A stretch of 64,000 nt of DNA from assembly GCA_031253795.1 (NCBI GenBank), contig JAIRVR010000017.1, forward strand, positions 124,001 to 188,000. The letters are read 5' to 3'. Position 1 is the first letter of the stretch, and every line of letters starts with the position of its first letter. This stretch comes from Burkholderiaceae bacterium (lineage in GTDB: Bacteria > Pseudomonadota > Gammaproteobacteria > Burkholderiales > Burkholderiaceae_C). This document shows, one piece after another, positions 28,004 through 37,872 of this stretch. The notes beneath the pieces were generated by a model that did no database searches, had not been told where the DNA came from, and saw nothing but the letters and a program-made list of their open reading frames with translations. A program made the translations under genes and the position numbers.

Positions 28004-28486
28004 ATGTCCATCTTCGACACCCTCGTTCACTTCCTCAGCTCCCAGGGCGCGCGCTTTCGCGTGCTGGAGCATCCGGCCGAAGGCCGCTCCGACCTGGTGG
28101 CCCGGATCCGCGGCACCGCGCCCGGCCAGGGCGCCAAGGCCATGCTGTGCAAGAGCCGCGACGGCGAAGGCGGCCTGTTCCTGGCCGTGCTGCCCGGCGA
28201 CCGCAAGCTGGATTTCAAGCAGCTGGCCCAGGCCGTGGGCGTGCGCCGGGCCACCCTGGCCACGCCCGAGGAGGCCATGGCCGGCACCGGCTGCGCCATC
28301 GGCGCCATACCGCCTTTTTCCTTCCAGGACGGCGTGCGCCTGGTCGTCGATCCTGCCCTGGTCCGGGACTTCGCCGAGATCGCCTTCAACGCCGGCCGGC
28401 TGGACCGCTCCATCGTGCTGGACTCGGCCGACTATGTGCGCGTGGCCCGGCCCCTTCTGCATGCGCTGAGCACGGACCCGCATTGA
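28004..28486 (+). CDS. YbaK/ProX-type aminoacyl-tRNA deacylase domain protein
   Basis: MSIFDTLVHFLSSQGARFRVLEHPAEGRSDLVARIRGTAPGQGAKAMLCKSRDGEGGLFLAVLPGDRKLDFKQLA. Confidence 0.85.
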   Translation: MSIFDTLVHFLSSQGARFRVLEHPAEGRSDLVARIRGTAPGQGAKAMLCKSRDGEGGLFLAVLPGDRKLDFKQLAQAVGVRRATLATPEEAMAGTGCAIGAIPPFSFQDGVRLVVDPALVRDFAEIAFNAGRLDRSIVLDSADYVRVARPLLHALSTDPH

Positions 28487-28541
28487 CCCTGGCGGTGGCG
28501 GCGGCTCACAATCGGCGCGAGAGCATCCACCGGACCGCGCC

Positions 28542-29498
28542 ATGCCGGAGTCCCCAGAACCACCCCCCGCCACTCCCGCCATACGCGCCCAGCCCGTGCG
28601 GTGGCCGGCTCCGCCCGATGCGGCCGGCTTCATGCGCGCGGCCCTCGGCTCGGCGCTGGACCAGGTGCAGGCCAATGCCCAGGCCCTGGCCGGCGGGCAG
28701 GGCGACGAGGAAACCGTCCACCAGCTGCGCGTGGGGCTGAGGCGGCTGCGCAGCCTGCTGCGCGACTGTGCGGCCCTGGTGCCCGGCTGGCCGGCCACCT
28801 GGCAGCTGCCCCTGCAGCATGCCTTTGCCCGGCTGGGCGCACTGCGCGACGAGCACACGCTGGCCGGCGTGGTGGAGCCGCTGCTGCAGGCGGCCGGCGC
28901 ACCGGGTGTGGCCAAGGCAGGCGCACCGTTGACGGGTGCAACGGCGCCCGACGCGGCGGCGCCCGACGCAGCGGGGCCCGACGCAACGGCGCTCGACGCA
29001 TCGGCGCCCGACGCGGCGGCCGTGGTTCTGGCGCCCGACTTCCAGCTGGCCCTGGCCGCGCTGGCGCTCCTGGTCCGGGGAGACGAGGGCTTTGCCACGC
29101 TGTCGCCGCGGCGCACGCGCCAGCTGCTGGCCCGGCGCCTGGCGCGTCTGCACCGCCAGGTCATGCGCGCCGGCCGGCACTTTCACCGCCTGCCGGTGCA
29201 GGAGCAGCACCGGGTGCGCAAGCGGCTCAAGCGCCTTCGCTACCTGGCCGAGCTCTGCGCGCCGCTGTGGCCGGGCAAGACCGGCCGGCGCTACCTGCGC
29301 GCACTCGAACCGGCCCAGGATGCGCTGGGCCTGCACAACGACATCGCCGTGGCGGCCGAGCGCCTGCGGGCCACGGCATCGTGCGATGCGCGGGCCTGGT
29401 TCGCCGCCGGCTACCTGCAGGCCCACCTGGCCACCACGGGACGCGCCGGGCGCAAGGCCCTGGGCCGGGTGGCCGGTACGCCGGTGTTCTGGGCTTAG
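28542..29498 (+). CDS. CHAD domain-containing protein
   Basis: EETVHQLRVGLRRLRSLLRDCAALVP...EQHRVRKRLKRLRYLAELCAPLWPGKTGRRYLRALEPAQDALGLHNDI. Confidence 0.88.
   Translation: MPESPEPPPATPAIRAQPVRWPAPPDAAGFMRAALGSALDQVQANAQALAGGQGDEETVHQLRVGLRRLRSLLRDCAALVPGWPATWQLPLQHAFARLGALRDEHTLAGVVEPLLQAAGAPGVAKAGAPLTGATAPDAAAPDAAGPDATALDASAPDAAAVVLAPDFQLALAALALLVRGDEGFATLSPRRTRQLLARRLARLHRQVMRAGRHFHRLPVQEQHRVRKRLKRLRYLAELCAPLWPGKTGRRYLRALEPAQDALGLHNDIAVAAERLRATASCDARAWFAAGYLQAHLATTGRAGRKALGRVAGTPVFWA
28944..29018. repeat. Coding tandem repeat, 5 x 15 bp (GCGCCCGACGCGGCG)
   Basis: Units 28944-28958, 28959-28973, 28974-28988, 28989-29003, 29004-29018, encoding (A/P)-D-A-x linker. Confidence 0.85.
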
Positions 29499-29695
29499 GC
29501 CGGCGCCAGGTCCGCCGCCGTCTGGCCGGGGTCGTGGCCCGGGCCTGTGAGGCCGTCAGGGCCGGCCCCGGCGTCGGCTGGCGCCGAAGCTTCGCCGCCG
29601 TTGGCCGGGTCGGCCATGGGCATCCGGGGAGCCCAGGGGGCGTGGGGCGTGTGGCCCTGCCCCAGGGCGTTGATCGCAATCCAAAGACGCATATT

Positions 29696-32600
29696 TCAGT
29701 GGTCTGCGGCCGCAGGAGGCGGGCCGGCCCTGCCGCGCCGGCCCGCCATCCGCTGCTGCCATTCGAGAACGAAGACGAAGAACACGGGCACGAAGAACAC
29801 GGCCAGCAGGGTGCCGCTGACCATGCCGCCGAACACGCCCGTGCCGATGGCGTGCTGGGTTTCCGCGCTGGCCCCGGAGGCCAGCATCAGCGGCACCACG
29901 CCCAGGGCGAAGGCCAGCGATGTCATCACGATGGGCCGTAGCCGCAGGCGTGCCGCACGGATGGCGGCCTCGCGCAGCCCCATGCCTTGCTCGCGCAGCT
30001 GCTTGGCGAACTCCACGATGAGGATGGCGTTCTTGGCCGACAGGCCGATGATGGTGATCAGACCCACCTTGAAGAACACGTCGTTGGGCATGCCGCGCAG
30101 CAGCACGGCGGCCACGGCGCCGACCAGGCCCAGGGGCACGACCAGCATCACCGACAGCGGGATGGACCAGCTTTCATACAGCGCGGCCAGCACCAGGAAG
30201 ACCACCAGCATGGACAGGGCCATGAGCAGGGGGGCCTGGGCGGCCGATTGGCGCTCCTGCAGCGACTGGCCGGTCCAGGCCACGGCAAAGCCCGGGGGCA
30301 GCTGGGCCGCCAGCCGCTCCATTTCGGCCATGGCCGCGCCGCTGGCCTGGCCGGGCGCGGGCGTGCCTGAAATGCGCGAGGCCAGAAAGCCCTGGTAGCG
30401 CACCAGCTGCAGCGGTGCCTCGGACCAGACGGGCGTGGCGAACTCGCCCAGGGGCACCATGCCGCCCGCGGTATTGCGCACGTTCAGCCGCAGCACGTCG
30501 TCGACCTGCATGCGCGCGGACGCGTCGGCCTGGACGATGACCTGCTGCATGCGGCCCGCGTTGGGGAAGTCGTTGACATACAGCGATCCCATGGCCGTGG
30601 ACAGGGTCTCGCTGATGGCTGCGAAGCCCACGCCCAGGGCCTGGGCCTTCTGGCGGTCCACGTCCAGGCGCACGCTGGTGCCCGAGGGCAGGCTGTCCTG
30701 GTAGGCCGAGCCCAGCACGCTGCTGTCGGCCGCCAGGGCCAGCAGCTGGTCGGTGGCGGACTTGAGCGCGGCATGGCCCTGGCCCATGCGGTCCTGCAGG
30801 TACATGGTGAAGCCCGAGGAGGTGCCCAGCTCTTCGATGGCCGGGGGCTGCAGCACCATGATGGCGCCTTCGGGCGCATGCTCCATGGCCTTTTGCGCCA
30901 GCGCGACTTCCTCGCCGGCCGTGGCGCCGTCGCGGCGGTCCCAGTCCTTGAGCGTGGTGAAGGCCATGGCCGCGTTCGGGCCCGAGCCCGCGAAGCTGAA
31001 GCCCAGCACCGAAATGCTGGAGGCGATGCCGGGCCGTGACGCCACATGCTCCTCGTAGCGCTTGACGATGTCCAGCGTGCGCTCGGCCGTGGCGTCGGCC
31101 GGCAGCTGTATCGAGGCCATGAAGTAGCCCTGGTCCTCCTCGGGCAGAAAGGCCGAGGGCAGCTGGCGCAGCGCCACGAACAGGATGGCCACGATGGCCG
31201 CGAACACCAGCATCATGCGGCCGGAGCGCCGGACCAGGCCGGCGACATGGCCCTCGTAGCGGCTGGTCAGCCGCTCGAAGCCACGGTTGAACCAGCCGAA
31301 GAAGCCCTTCTTCTCATGGTGGCCCGCGGCCACGGGTTTCAGCAGGGTGGCGCACAGGGCCGGTGTCAGGCTCAGGGCCAGAAAGGCCGAGAACAGGATG
31401 GACACGGCCATGGACAGCGTGAACTGCTGGTAGATCACGCCCACCGATCCGCTGGCGAAGGCCATGGGAATGAAGACGGCGGTGAGCACCAGGGTGATGC
31501 CGACGATGGCGCCCGTGATCTCGCGCATGGCCTGCAGCGTGGCTTCGCGCGGCGACAGGCCCTGCTCGGCCATGAGGCGCTCCACGTTCTCGACCACGAC
31601 GATGGCGTCGTCCACGATGATGCCGATGGCCAGCACCATGCCGAACATGGTCAGCACATTGATGGAAAAGCCCGCCGCCAGCATCACCGCGAACGTGCCC
31701 AGCAGGGCCACGGGCGCCACGATGGCCGGGATCAGGGTGTAGCGCATGTTCTGCAGGAACAGGTACATCACCAGGAAGACCAGGACCATGGCCTCGACCA
31801 GGGTCTGCACCACCTTTTCGATGGAAATCTTGACGAAGGGCGCGGTGTTGAACGAGATGGTGTGCTCCATGCCCTGGGGCAGGATGGCGGCCAGCTCGGC
31901 CATGCGCGCCTGCACGGCCGCGGCCGTGCGCACGGCGTTGGCGCCCGGCGACAGCTGGACGGCGGCGCTGGTCGCGGGCCGTCCGTCCTCGCGGTTGGAA
32001 AAGGCATAGGACTGGGCGCCCAGTTCCACGCGCGCCACGTCGCCCAGCACCAGGCGTGAGCCGTCGGCGTTGGCGCGCAGCACGATGGCTGCGAATTGCT
32101 CGGGGGATGTCAGCTGGCCCTGCACCGTCAGCGGCGTGGTCACGCGCTGGCCCGGCACCGTGGGCGAATCGCCGACGCGGCCCGGTGCGATCTGCATGTT
32201 CTGCTGCTGTATGGCCTGGGTCAGGTCGCCCATGGACAGGCCGTAGGCAAGAAGCCGGGCCGGATCGACCCAGACGCGCATGGCGCGCTCGGTGCCGAAC
32301 AGCTGCACGCGGCCCACGCCCTCGATGCGGCGCAGCTCCTCGACGATGTTGCGGGCCATATAGTCGTTGAGGGCCAGTTCGTCGAACTCGCCGGCCGGTG
32401 AAACCAGGCCCACCAGCAGCAGAAAGCTCGAGGTGGCCGACTCCACCTGCAGGCCGTTCTGGCGCACGGCCTGGGGCAGGCGCGGCTCCACGGCCTTGAT
32501 GCGGTTTTGCACATCGACCTGGGCCAGCTCGGGGTTGGTGCCGGGCTTGAAGGTGGCCTTGATTTCGGCCGAGCCCGTGGTATCCACCGAGGACTCGAAG

Positions 32601-32830
32601 TACAGCAGGTGCTTGACGCTGGACAGCTCGCGCTCGATCAGCGAGACCACGGAGTCGTTGAGCGTCTTGGGCGTGGCTCCCGGATACGTCGCATACAGGC
32701 TCACCGTGGGCGGCGCCACCGTGGGGTAGCGCGAGATCGGCAGCTGCGGAATGGCCAGCACGCCCAGCAGGACGATGAACAGCGCGATGACCCAGGCAAA
32801 GACGGGACGGTGGATGAAGAACTGTGGCAT
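29696..32830 (-). CDS. RND (HAE1/AcrB-type) efflux permease
   Basis: 1044 aa: MPQFFIHRPVFAWVIALFIVLLGVLAIPQLPISRYPTVAPPTVSLYATYPGATPKTLNDSVVSLIERELSSVKHLLYFES.... Confidence 0.96.
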   Translation of the reverse strand: MPQFFIHRPVFAWVIALFIVLLGVLAIPQLPISRYPTVAPPTVSLYATYPGATPKTLNDSVVSLIERELSSVKHLLYFESSVDTTGSAEIKATFKPGTNPELAQVDVQNRIKAVEPRLPQAVRQNGLQVESATSSFLLLVGLVSPAGEFDELALNDYMARNIVEELRRIEGVGRVQLFGTERAMRVWVDPARLLAYGLSMGDLTQAIQQQNMQIAPGRVGDSPTVPGQRVTTPLTVQGQLTSPEQFAAIVLRANADGSRLVLGDVARVELGAQSYAFSNREDGRPATSAAVQLSPGANAVRTAAAVQARMAELAAILPQGMEHTISFNTAPFVKISIEKVVQTLVEAMVLVFLVMYLFLQNMRYTLIPAIVAPVALLGTFAVMLAAGFSINVLTMFGMVLAIGIIVDDAIVVVENVERLMAEQGLSPREATLQAMREITGAIVGITLVLTAVFIPMAFASGSVGVIYQQFTLSMAVSILFSAFLALSLTPALCATLLKPVAAGHHEKKGFFGWFNRGFERLTSRYEGHVAGLVRRSGRMMLVFAAIVAILFVALRQLPSAFLPEEDQGYFMASIQLPADATAERTLDIVKRYEEHVASRPGIASSISVLGFSFAGSGPNAAMAFTTLKDWDRRDGATAGEEVALAQKAMEHAPEGAIMVLQPPAIEELGTSSGFTMYLQDRMGQGHAALKSATDQLLALAADSSVLGSAYQDSLPSGTSVRLDVDRQKAQALGVGFAAISETLSTAMGSLYVNDFPNAGRMQQVIVQADASARMQVDDVLRLNVRNTAGGMVPLGEFATPVWSEAPLQLVRYQGFLASRISGTPAPGQASGAAMAEMERLAAQLPPGFAVAWTGQSLQERQSAAQAPLLMALSMLVVFLVLAALYESWSIPLSVMLVVPLGLVGAVAAVLLRGMPNDVFFKVGLITIIGLSAKNAILIVEFAKQLREQGMGLREAAIRAARLRLRPIVMTSLAFALGVVPLMLASGASAETQHAIGTGVFGGMVSGTLLAVFFVPVFFVFVLEWQQRMAGRRGRAGPPPAAADH

Positions 32831-33177
32831 GGACGCAGGGTCAGGAAGTCAAGAGGGCCGGCAGGGCACGGCGGTCGGCAGGTGGATGCGCACGGGGACT
32901 GCAAATCCAGATTGCCAGGAGGCATGGGGATGGAGGACACTGCGGCCGGTGCGGTTCCGGCCCGCGGCGTCGTGCCGTCGTGGCCCCATTGATGGAGCCG
33001 CCGCCACTCCCTCCCAGATCAACGGCATAGCCGCTGTGGCTTCATCTTCATTGATTGTTTTGCATGCCAGCCAATGTGGACGGCACAGGGAAACAGCTTG
33101 CGTTGCTTCGATGGCATTTCGACCCAGGAAATGTGGAAGAACGATGGAGATGAGGACATGCCCCGCCGCGTTCCAAA

Positions 33178-33912
33178 ATGGCTTCTATCATTGCCCGGCC
33201 TTCGCTTTTTCAGCCATCGACTTCGCTCATCCTGATCGCCGAGGATGAACCCGAGATCGCCGACATCCTGTGCGCCTACCTGGCGCGCAGCGACTTGCGC
33301 ACCGCCCACGCGGCGGATGGCGCGCAGGCCGTCGAACTCCACAAGACCTTGAAACCCGACCTTGTTCTTCTTGATGTGCAAATGCCCCGCCTCGACGGCT
33401 GGCAGGTGCTTTCCGAAATACGCCGGCGCGGCGATACGCCCGTCATCATGCTCACGGCCCTGGACCAGGACATGGACAAGCTGATCGGCCTGCGCATGGG
33501 GGCCGACGATTACGTGGCCAAGCCCTTCAATGCCGCCGAGGTGGTGGCGCGCGTGCAGGCCGTCCTGCGCCGTACAGGCCAGGCCCGGATGCGCGAGGCC
33601 CAGCTGCTGCAGGCCGGCCCCTTCCGCGTGGACCTGGAAAGCCGCGAGGTGTCCGTGCAGGTGCAGGGCGCCTCCCATGTGCCCGAGCTCACCGTGACCG
33701 AGTTCAACCTGCTGGCCAGCCTGGTGCGCTCGCCGCGCCGCGTGTTCAGCCGTGCCGAGCTGCTGCTCAGCTGCCTGCCCGAGGGCCATACCCTGGAGCG
33801 CACGGTGGACAGCCACATCAGCAAGCTGCGCAAAAAGCTCGAAAGCCTGGGCCTGCACGGCATGCCCGTGGGTGTGCGCAGCCTGGGTTACCGGCTGGGG
33901 CTGGATCCATGA
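33178..33912 (+). CDS. OmpR-family response regulator (BaeR/AdeR-like)
   Basis: LILIAEDEPEIADILCAYLARSDLRTAHAADGAQAVEL..., DLVLLDVQMPRLDGWQVL, C-terminal winged helix. Confidence 0.92.
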   Translation: MASIIARPSLFQPSTSLILIAEDEPEIADILCAYLARSDLRTAHAADGAQAVELHKTLKPDLVLLDVQMPRLDGWQVLSEIRRRGDTPVIMLTALDQDMDKLIGLRMGADDYVAKPFNAAEVVARVQAVLRRTGQARMREAQLLQAGPFRVDLESREVSVQVQGASHVPELTVTEFNLLASLVRSPRRVFSRAELLLSCLPEGHTLERTVDSHISKLRKKLESLGLHGMPVGVRSLGYRLGLDP

Positions 33913-34964
33913 GTGCCGCCGCCGGCCTGCGCCGGCAGGTGGTGATGACCATGTCGGCCGTGACCCTGGCCGTGGTCCTGCTGTGCGTGCTGGGCTCGTA
34001 TGCCTTTTACGCGCTGTTGCTGACCTTCCACCCGGCCAGCGTCTCGGACAGCTGGATGCCCTCCAGCGTCGAGCTGGCCTGGGTCATGATCACCCTGGTC
34101 CTGGCCCTGCTGATCGCCGTCTATGTGGCCACGCGGCTGTCGCGGCGCATTCTGCCGCCGCTCGATTCCGTGGCCATCAGCCTGCGCCAGCTGGCCCAGG
34201 GCGACCTGTCGGCACGCGCCAGCGCCGACGACCGCGCCCTGCACGAGGCCGCCCAGCTGGTGCATGACTTCAATGCCACGGCCCAGCGCCTGGAGCGCAT
34301 GGCCCAGGAGCGTGCCTTCTGGAGCGCGGCCATCGCCCATGAGCTGCGCACGCCTGTCACCATCCTCAGCGGCCGGCTGCAAGGCCTGTCCGATGGCGTG
34401 TTCGAACCCAGTGCCGCCATGCTGGCCAGCCTCATGACCCAGGTCGAGGGGCTGACGCGCCTGATCGACGACCTGCGCGTGCTGGGCCTGCAGGAAAGCG
34501 GCCATCTGCAGCTGCAGCTGCAGACCACCTGCCTGGCCGGGGAGATACGGTCCATGGTGCTGGCCGTGGAGCCGGCGCTGCAGGCTTCGGGCATGGCGCT
34601 GACGCTGGATCTGGCCGACCAGCCCGTGCTCTGCGACCCCGTGCGCATACGCCAGGCCCTGCTGGCCCTGCTCGAAAACGCCATGCAGCATGCACAGCCC
34701 GGTGCCCTGCATGTGGCTGCCAGCGTGCGCGCCGGCATGTGCACGGTGCGTGTGGAAGACAGTGGCCCTGGCGTGGATGCCGAGCTGGCGCCGCGCATTT
34801 TCGACGCCTTCCAGCGTGGCGAGCTGGCGCGTGCGCGCCGCGCCGGGGGCAGCGGTCTGGGCCTGGCCGTGGTCCAGGCCATTGCCCAGGCCCATGGCGG
34901 CCAGGCGCGCTGTCTGGCCGGCAGCCGTGGCGGCGCCGCCTTCGAATTGAGCTGGCCGGCCTGA
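33909..34964 (+). CDS. Sensor histidine kinase (BaeS/AdeS-like)
   Basis: WSAAIAHELRTPVTILSGRLQG (H-box), LLENAMQHAQPG (N-box), GSGLGLAVVQAIAQAHGG (G-box). Confidence 0.93.
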   Translation: MSAAAGLRRQVVMTMSAVTLAVVLLCVLGSYAFYALLLTFHPASVSDSWMPSSVELAWVMITLVLALLIAVYVATRLSRRILPPLDSVAISLRQLAQGDLSARASADDRALHEAAQLVHDFNATAQRLERMAQERAFWSAAIAHELRTPVTILSGRLQGLSDGVFEPSAAMLASLMTQVEGLTRLIDDLRVLGLQESGHLQLQLQTTCLAGEIRSMVLAVEPALQASGMALTLDLADQPVLCDPVRIRQALLALLENAMQHAQPGALHVAASVRAGMCTVRVEDSGPGVDAELAPRIFDAFQRGELARARRAGGSGLGLAVVQAIAQAHGGQARCLAGSRGGAAFELSWPA

Positions 34965-35054
34965 ACCGGTCATGGCAAGCATGCCAACCATCGGCCGCTT
35001 GGGCGATAATCCGCGCCGGGTGCACCAGGCAGCGGCCACCGCTGCCGGTCACCA

Positions 35055-35303
35055 CAGTCGAAGGTGCCTCCGCCGCCAGCCGGCAGGGGGTTAAACGGGA
35101 AGCAGGTGCGGGAAGGCCATGGCAATGGCCTTCGCAAAGCCTGCGCTGCCCCCGCAACGGTCGGCGGAAAACCCAGCCCCTCCACGCAGGCGCCATGCCG
35201 TGCCTGCAAGCCACTGTGTCCCCGGCGGACATGGGAAGGCGGAGGGACTGCCGGCGCGCACCACGGCGCGCCGGCCCTCCGCGAGCCCGGATACCGGCCT
35301 TGG
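35055..35303 (+). ncRNA. Cobalamin riboswitch
   Basis: gaaggtgcc ... ggttaaacgggaagcaggtg ... ctgcgctgcccccgcaacggt ... aagccactgtg ... gacatgggaaggcgg ... gagcccggataccggcc: classic cobalamin aptamer boxes, 5' of a TonB receptor. Confidence 0.93.
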
Positions 35304-35448
35304 ACCTGATGGAGGACGTCGCGGGAGTGCGCCTGTCCGGACCGGCCGCAGCCAGGCGCTGCCCTGGCCGGCCCTGGCCTGTGCGCTGACGCGGCGTGGT
35401 TTTTTGGCTGACGGCCCCGCGGGTGAGCAGGGCCTCTGGAATCAACGC

Positions 35449-37656
35449 ATGCGCTTCGCAACCCTGGCCCCGGCTCCTACTCTTGCCGGTCTTTTCCCTT
35501 CCCTGCACGGCCTGCGCCGGGCCACGGCCGCCGGCGGACTGGCATGCTGTGCCGGACTGGCCGCCGCGGCGCCCGCGGACGCCGCCATGGAGGAGGTCTT
35601 CGTCACGGCCACGGCGCGCCCCGAGGCGCGCAGCCGCATCGCGGGCACCACGCAGACCATAGACCGCGAGGCCATAGAACGCTCCAGCGCCCGCTCGGTC
35701 ACCGACCTGCTGGCCGAGAATGCCGTCGGCTTTCTCAGCGAATGGACGGCGGCCCAGACCTCGATGAATCTGCGCGGCGCCTCCACCGACGGCCAGGGAC
35801 GCGATTTCCGCAGCCAGGTTCTGGTCCTGGTCAACGGCCGGCGCGCGGGCACGGCCAACCTGTCCAAGCTCAGCCCCTCGGATGTGGAGCGCATCGAAAT
35901 CGTGCGCGGCCCCTCGTCGGTGATCTATGGCAGCCAGGCCATGGGCGGCGTGGTCAACATCATCATGAAAACGGGGGCCACGGCACCCGGCACACGCGCC
36001 CAGGTCTCGGCCGGTTCCTGGGACCTGTGGCGCACCGATGCCCAGACGGCGGGCGCCAGCGATCGCTTCGACTGGTATGTGGGCGTCAGCGGCGGCGGAC
36101 GCGACGACTACGAGTCCGGCAAGGGCGGCACGCGCATGGACAACACGGCCTGGAAGCGGCGCGGCGCCAGCGGGGCCTTCGGCTGGCAGCTGCACGAGCT
36201 GCACCGCGTGGAGCTGCAGCTGCGCACGGACGGCATCTACAACGCGGGCTTCCGTGGATCGGGTGCCAACGTCTACAGCCGCGACAACCGCAGCAACCGC
36301 TCGCTGGACCTGACCTACGAGGGCGCCTTGCCCGGCCAGCGCCTGAGCTGGCTGGCCCACCTGTACAGCTTTGCCGACATCGACGAATTCAACTGGGCCT
36401 CGCCCGTGATCCGCTCGGGCAACAGCGCCGTGCCCGGCACCTCGCTGGACTACAACCACCGCCAGCTCGACGCCACGGGCCTGCGCTTCCAACCGCGCCT
36501 GCGCCTGAGCCAGACCAATGACCTGCTCATGGGCTTCGACTGGGAGCGCAGCAAGCTGCGCTCGGACCGTTTCCGCGTGGCCATGCCCGGAGGCCCCTCG
36601 GGCCAGGTCGCGCCCTATGACAACAACCAGACCGAGCAGGTCCACGCGCTCTACCTGGAAGATGCGCAAACCCTGTTCGATGACCGCCTGACCCTGCGCG
36701 CCGGCCTGCGCAAGACCTGGGGCACGACGCGCTTCGACGACACGCCCAACCTGGCCCTGGCCCAGCGCAGCACGCGCGACTACGACAACCACACCTGGTC
36801 GGCCGGCGCCACCTGGAAGGCCACGCAGCAGCTGACCCTGCGCGCCGCGGCCTCCACGGGCTTTCGCGCACCCACCGCCACCGAACTGGCCTCGGACTTC
36901 ACCGCCGTGGGCGGTGGCCGCACCTTCGGCAATCCCAACCTCAAGCCCGAGAGCAGCCGCCAGATCGAGGTCGGCGCCACGCTGCAGCAGCCGGGCTGGC
37001 GCCTGGACACGGCCCTGTTCCAGAACACCATCAGCGACCGCATCATCACCGTCTCGCGCGGGCCCACGACCAATACCTCGGACTACGCCAACAACGCGGC
37101 CGACATCGTGGCGCGCGGCCTGGAAATGCAGGCCGACTGGGACCTGGCCCGCGCCCTGGACCTGACGGGCCATCAGCTCAAGGCCTGGGCCGGCGGCTAC
37201 TACCACTTCAGCATGCGCGACAAGGGGGCTGCGGCCTCGGCCAACACCGACAAGGTGCAGCGCATGTACCGCTACGAGGCGTCGGCCGGCGTGCGCTATG
37301 GCCGCGGCGGCGGCCGCCTGCAGGGCGACTGGAGCCTGCAGCTGTCCACCCTGTTGCGCGGTCCCATGTGGTATGACACCGAAGAGGCCCTGCTCATCCC
37401 CCAGGGTGAGCCCAGCAGCACCTTCATCCACCGCAAGGGGGCCTTCACGGTCTGGAATCTGCGCGCCGACTACCGCGTCGCGCCTGGCGTCAAGCTGTTC
37501 GCGGCCGTCAACAACCTGTTCGACATCAACCGCCACCCCATCTTCATCGCCCTGGACCGCGCGCCGTGCATCGCCAATCCGGCCTACCAGAACGGCGGCT
37601 GCGGCACATCGATGGCAGGCCGGGAACTGGTCGTGGGTCTGCAGGCCGAGTTCTGA
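35449..37656 (+). CDS. btuB: TonB-dependent receptor, BtuB-like
   Basis: AAMEEVFVTATARPEARSRIAGTTQTIDREAIERSSARSVTDLLAE (TonB box/plug), VERIEIVRGPSSVIYGSQAMGGVVNIIMK; downstream of cobalamin riboswitch. Confidence 0.9.
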   Translation: MRFATLAPAPTLAGLFPSLHGLRRATAAGGLACCAGLAAAAPADAAMEEVFVTATARPEARSRIAGTTQTIDREAIERSSARSVTDLLAENAVGFLSEWTAAQTSMNLRGASTDGQGRDFRSQVLVLVNGRRAGTANLSKLSPSDVERIEIVRGPSSVIYGSQAMGGVVNIIMKTGATAPGTRAQVSAGSWDLWRTDAQTAGASDRFDWYVGVSGGGRDDYESGKGGTRMDNTAWKRRGASGAFGWQLHELHRVELQLRTDGIYNAGFRGSGANVYSRDNRSNRSLDLTYEGALPGQRLSWLAHLYSFADIDEFNWASPVIRSGNSAVPGTSLDYNHRQLDATGLRFQPRLRLSQTNDLLMGFDWERSKLRSDRFRVAMPGGPSGQVAPYDNNQTEQVHALYLEDAQTLFDDRLTLRAGLRKTWGTTRFDDTPNLALAQRSTRDYDNHTWSAGATWKATQQLTLRAAASTGFRAPTATELASDFTAVGGGRTFGNPNLKPESSRQIEVGATLQQPGWRLDTALFQNTISDRIITVSRGPTTNTSDYANNAADIVARGLEMQADWDLARALDLTGHQLKAWAGGYYHFSMRDKGAAASANTDKVQRMYRYEASAGVRYGRGGGRLQGDWSLQLSTLLRGPMWYDTEEALLIPQGEPSSTFIHRKGAFTVWNLRADYRVAPGVKLFAAVNNLFDINRHPIFIALDRAPCIANPAYQNGGCGTSMAGRELVVGLQAEF

Positions 37657-37666
37657 TGAAGCACTC

Positions 37667-37805
37667 CCTGCGTCGCTTCACGCCTTCCCCCGTGTGCACG
37701 GCGCCCGTGTGCACGGCGCGCTCTCTCGCTTCGCGGGAGGGGGCGTCCGGGCAGCCGGTGCGGCGCGGCCGGCACAGGCCCTTCATCGGTGTCTCCGGCA
37801 TGGGG
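37667..37805 (+). repeat. Dispersed 3'-gene element, family 1, copy A (with internal 15-bp duplication)
   Basis: ccctgcgtcgcttcacgccttcccc(cgtgtgcacggcgcc)2...ctctctcgcttcgcgggaggggg...ggtgcggcgcggccggcacaggcccttcatcggtgtctccgg. Confidence 0.7.
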
Positions 37806-37872
37806 CCGCGCCGGTTTCGTGGGGCATGCACGGCATTTTGTGCCATGGAGTACTGAGTTGAGAGCTGTCTGC

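Noticed and set aside
29495-29692. 65-aa minus-strand ORF after the RND permease gene (MRLWIAINALGQGHTPHAPW...)
   Set aside because: Could be a small protein but has no homologous motif I recognise and overlaps the CHAD stop region; insufficient support.
34432-37536. 1034-aa minus-strand ORF opposite the riboswitch and btuB
   Set aside because: Overlaps the cobalamin riboswitch and the full TonB receptor gene; no recognisable domain.
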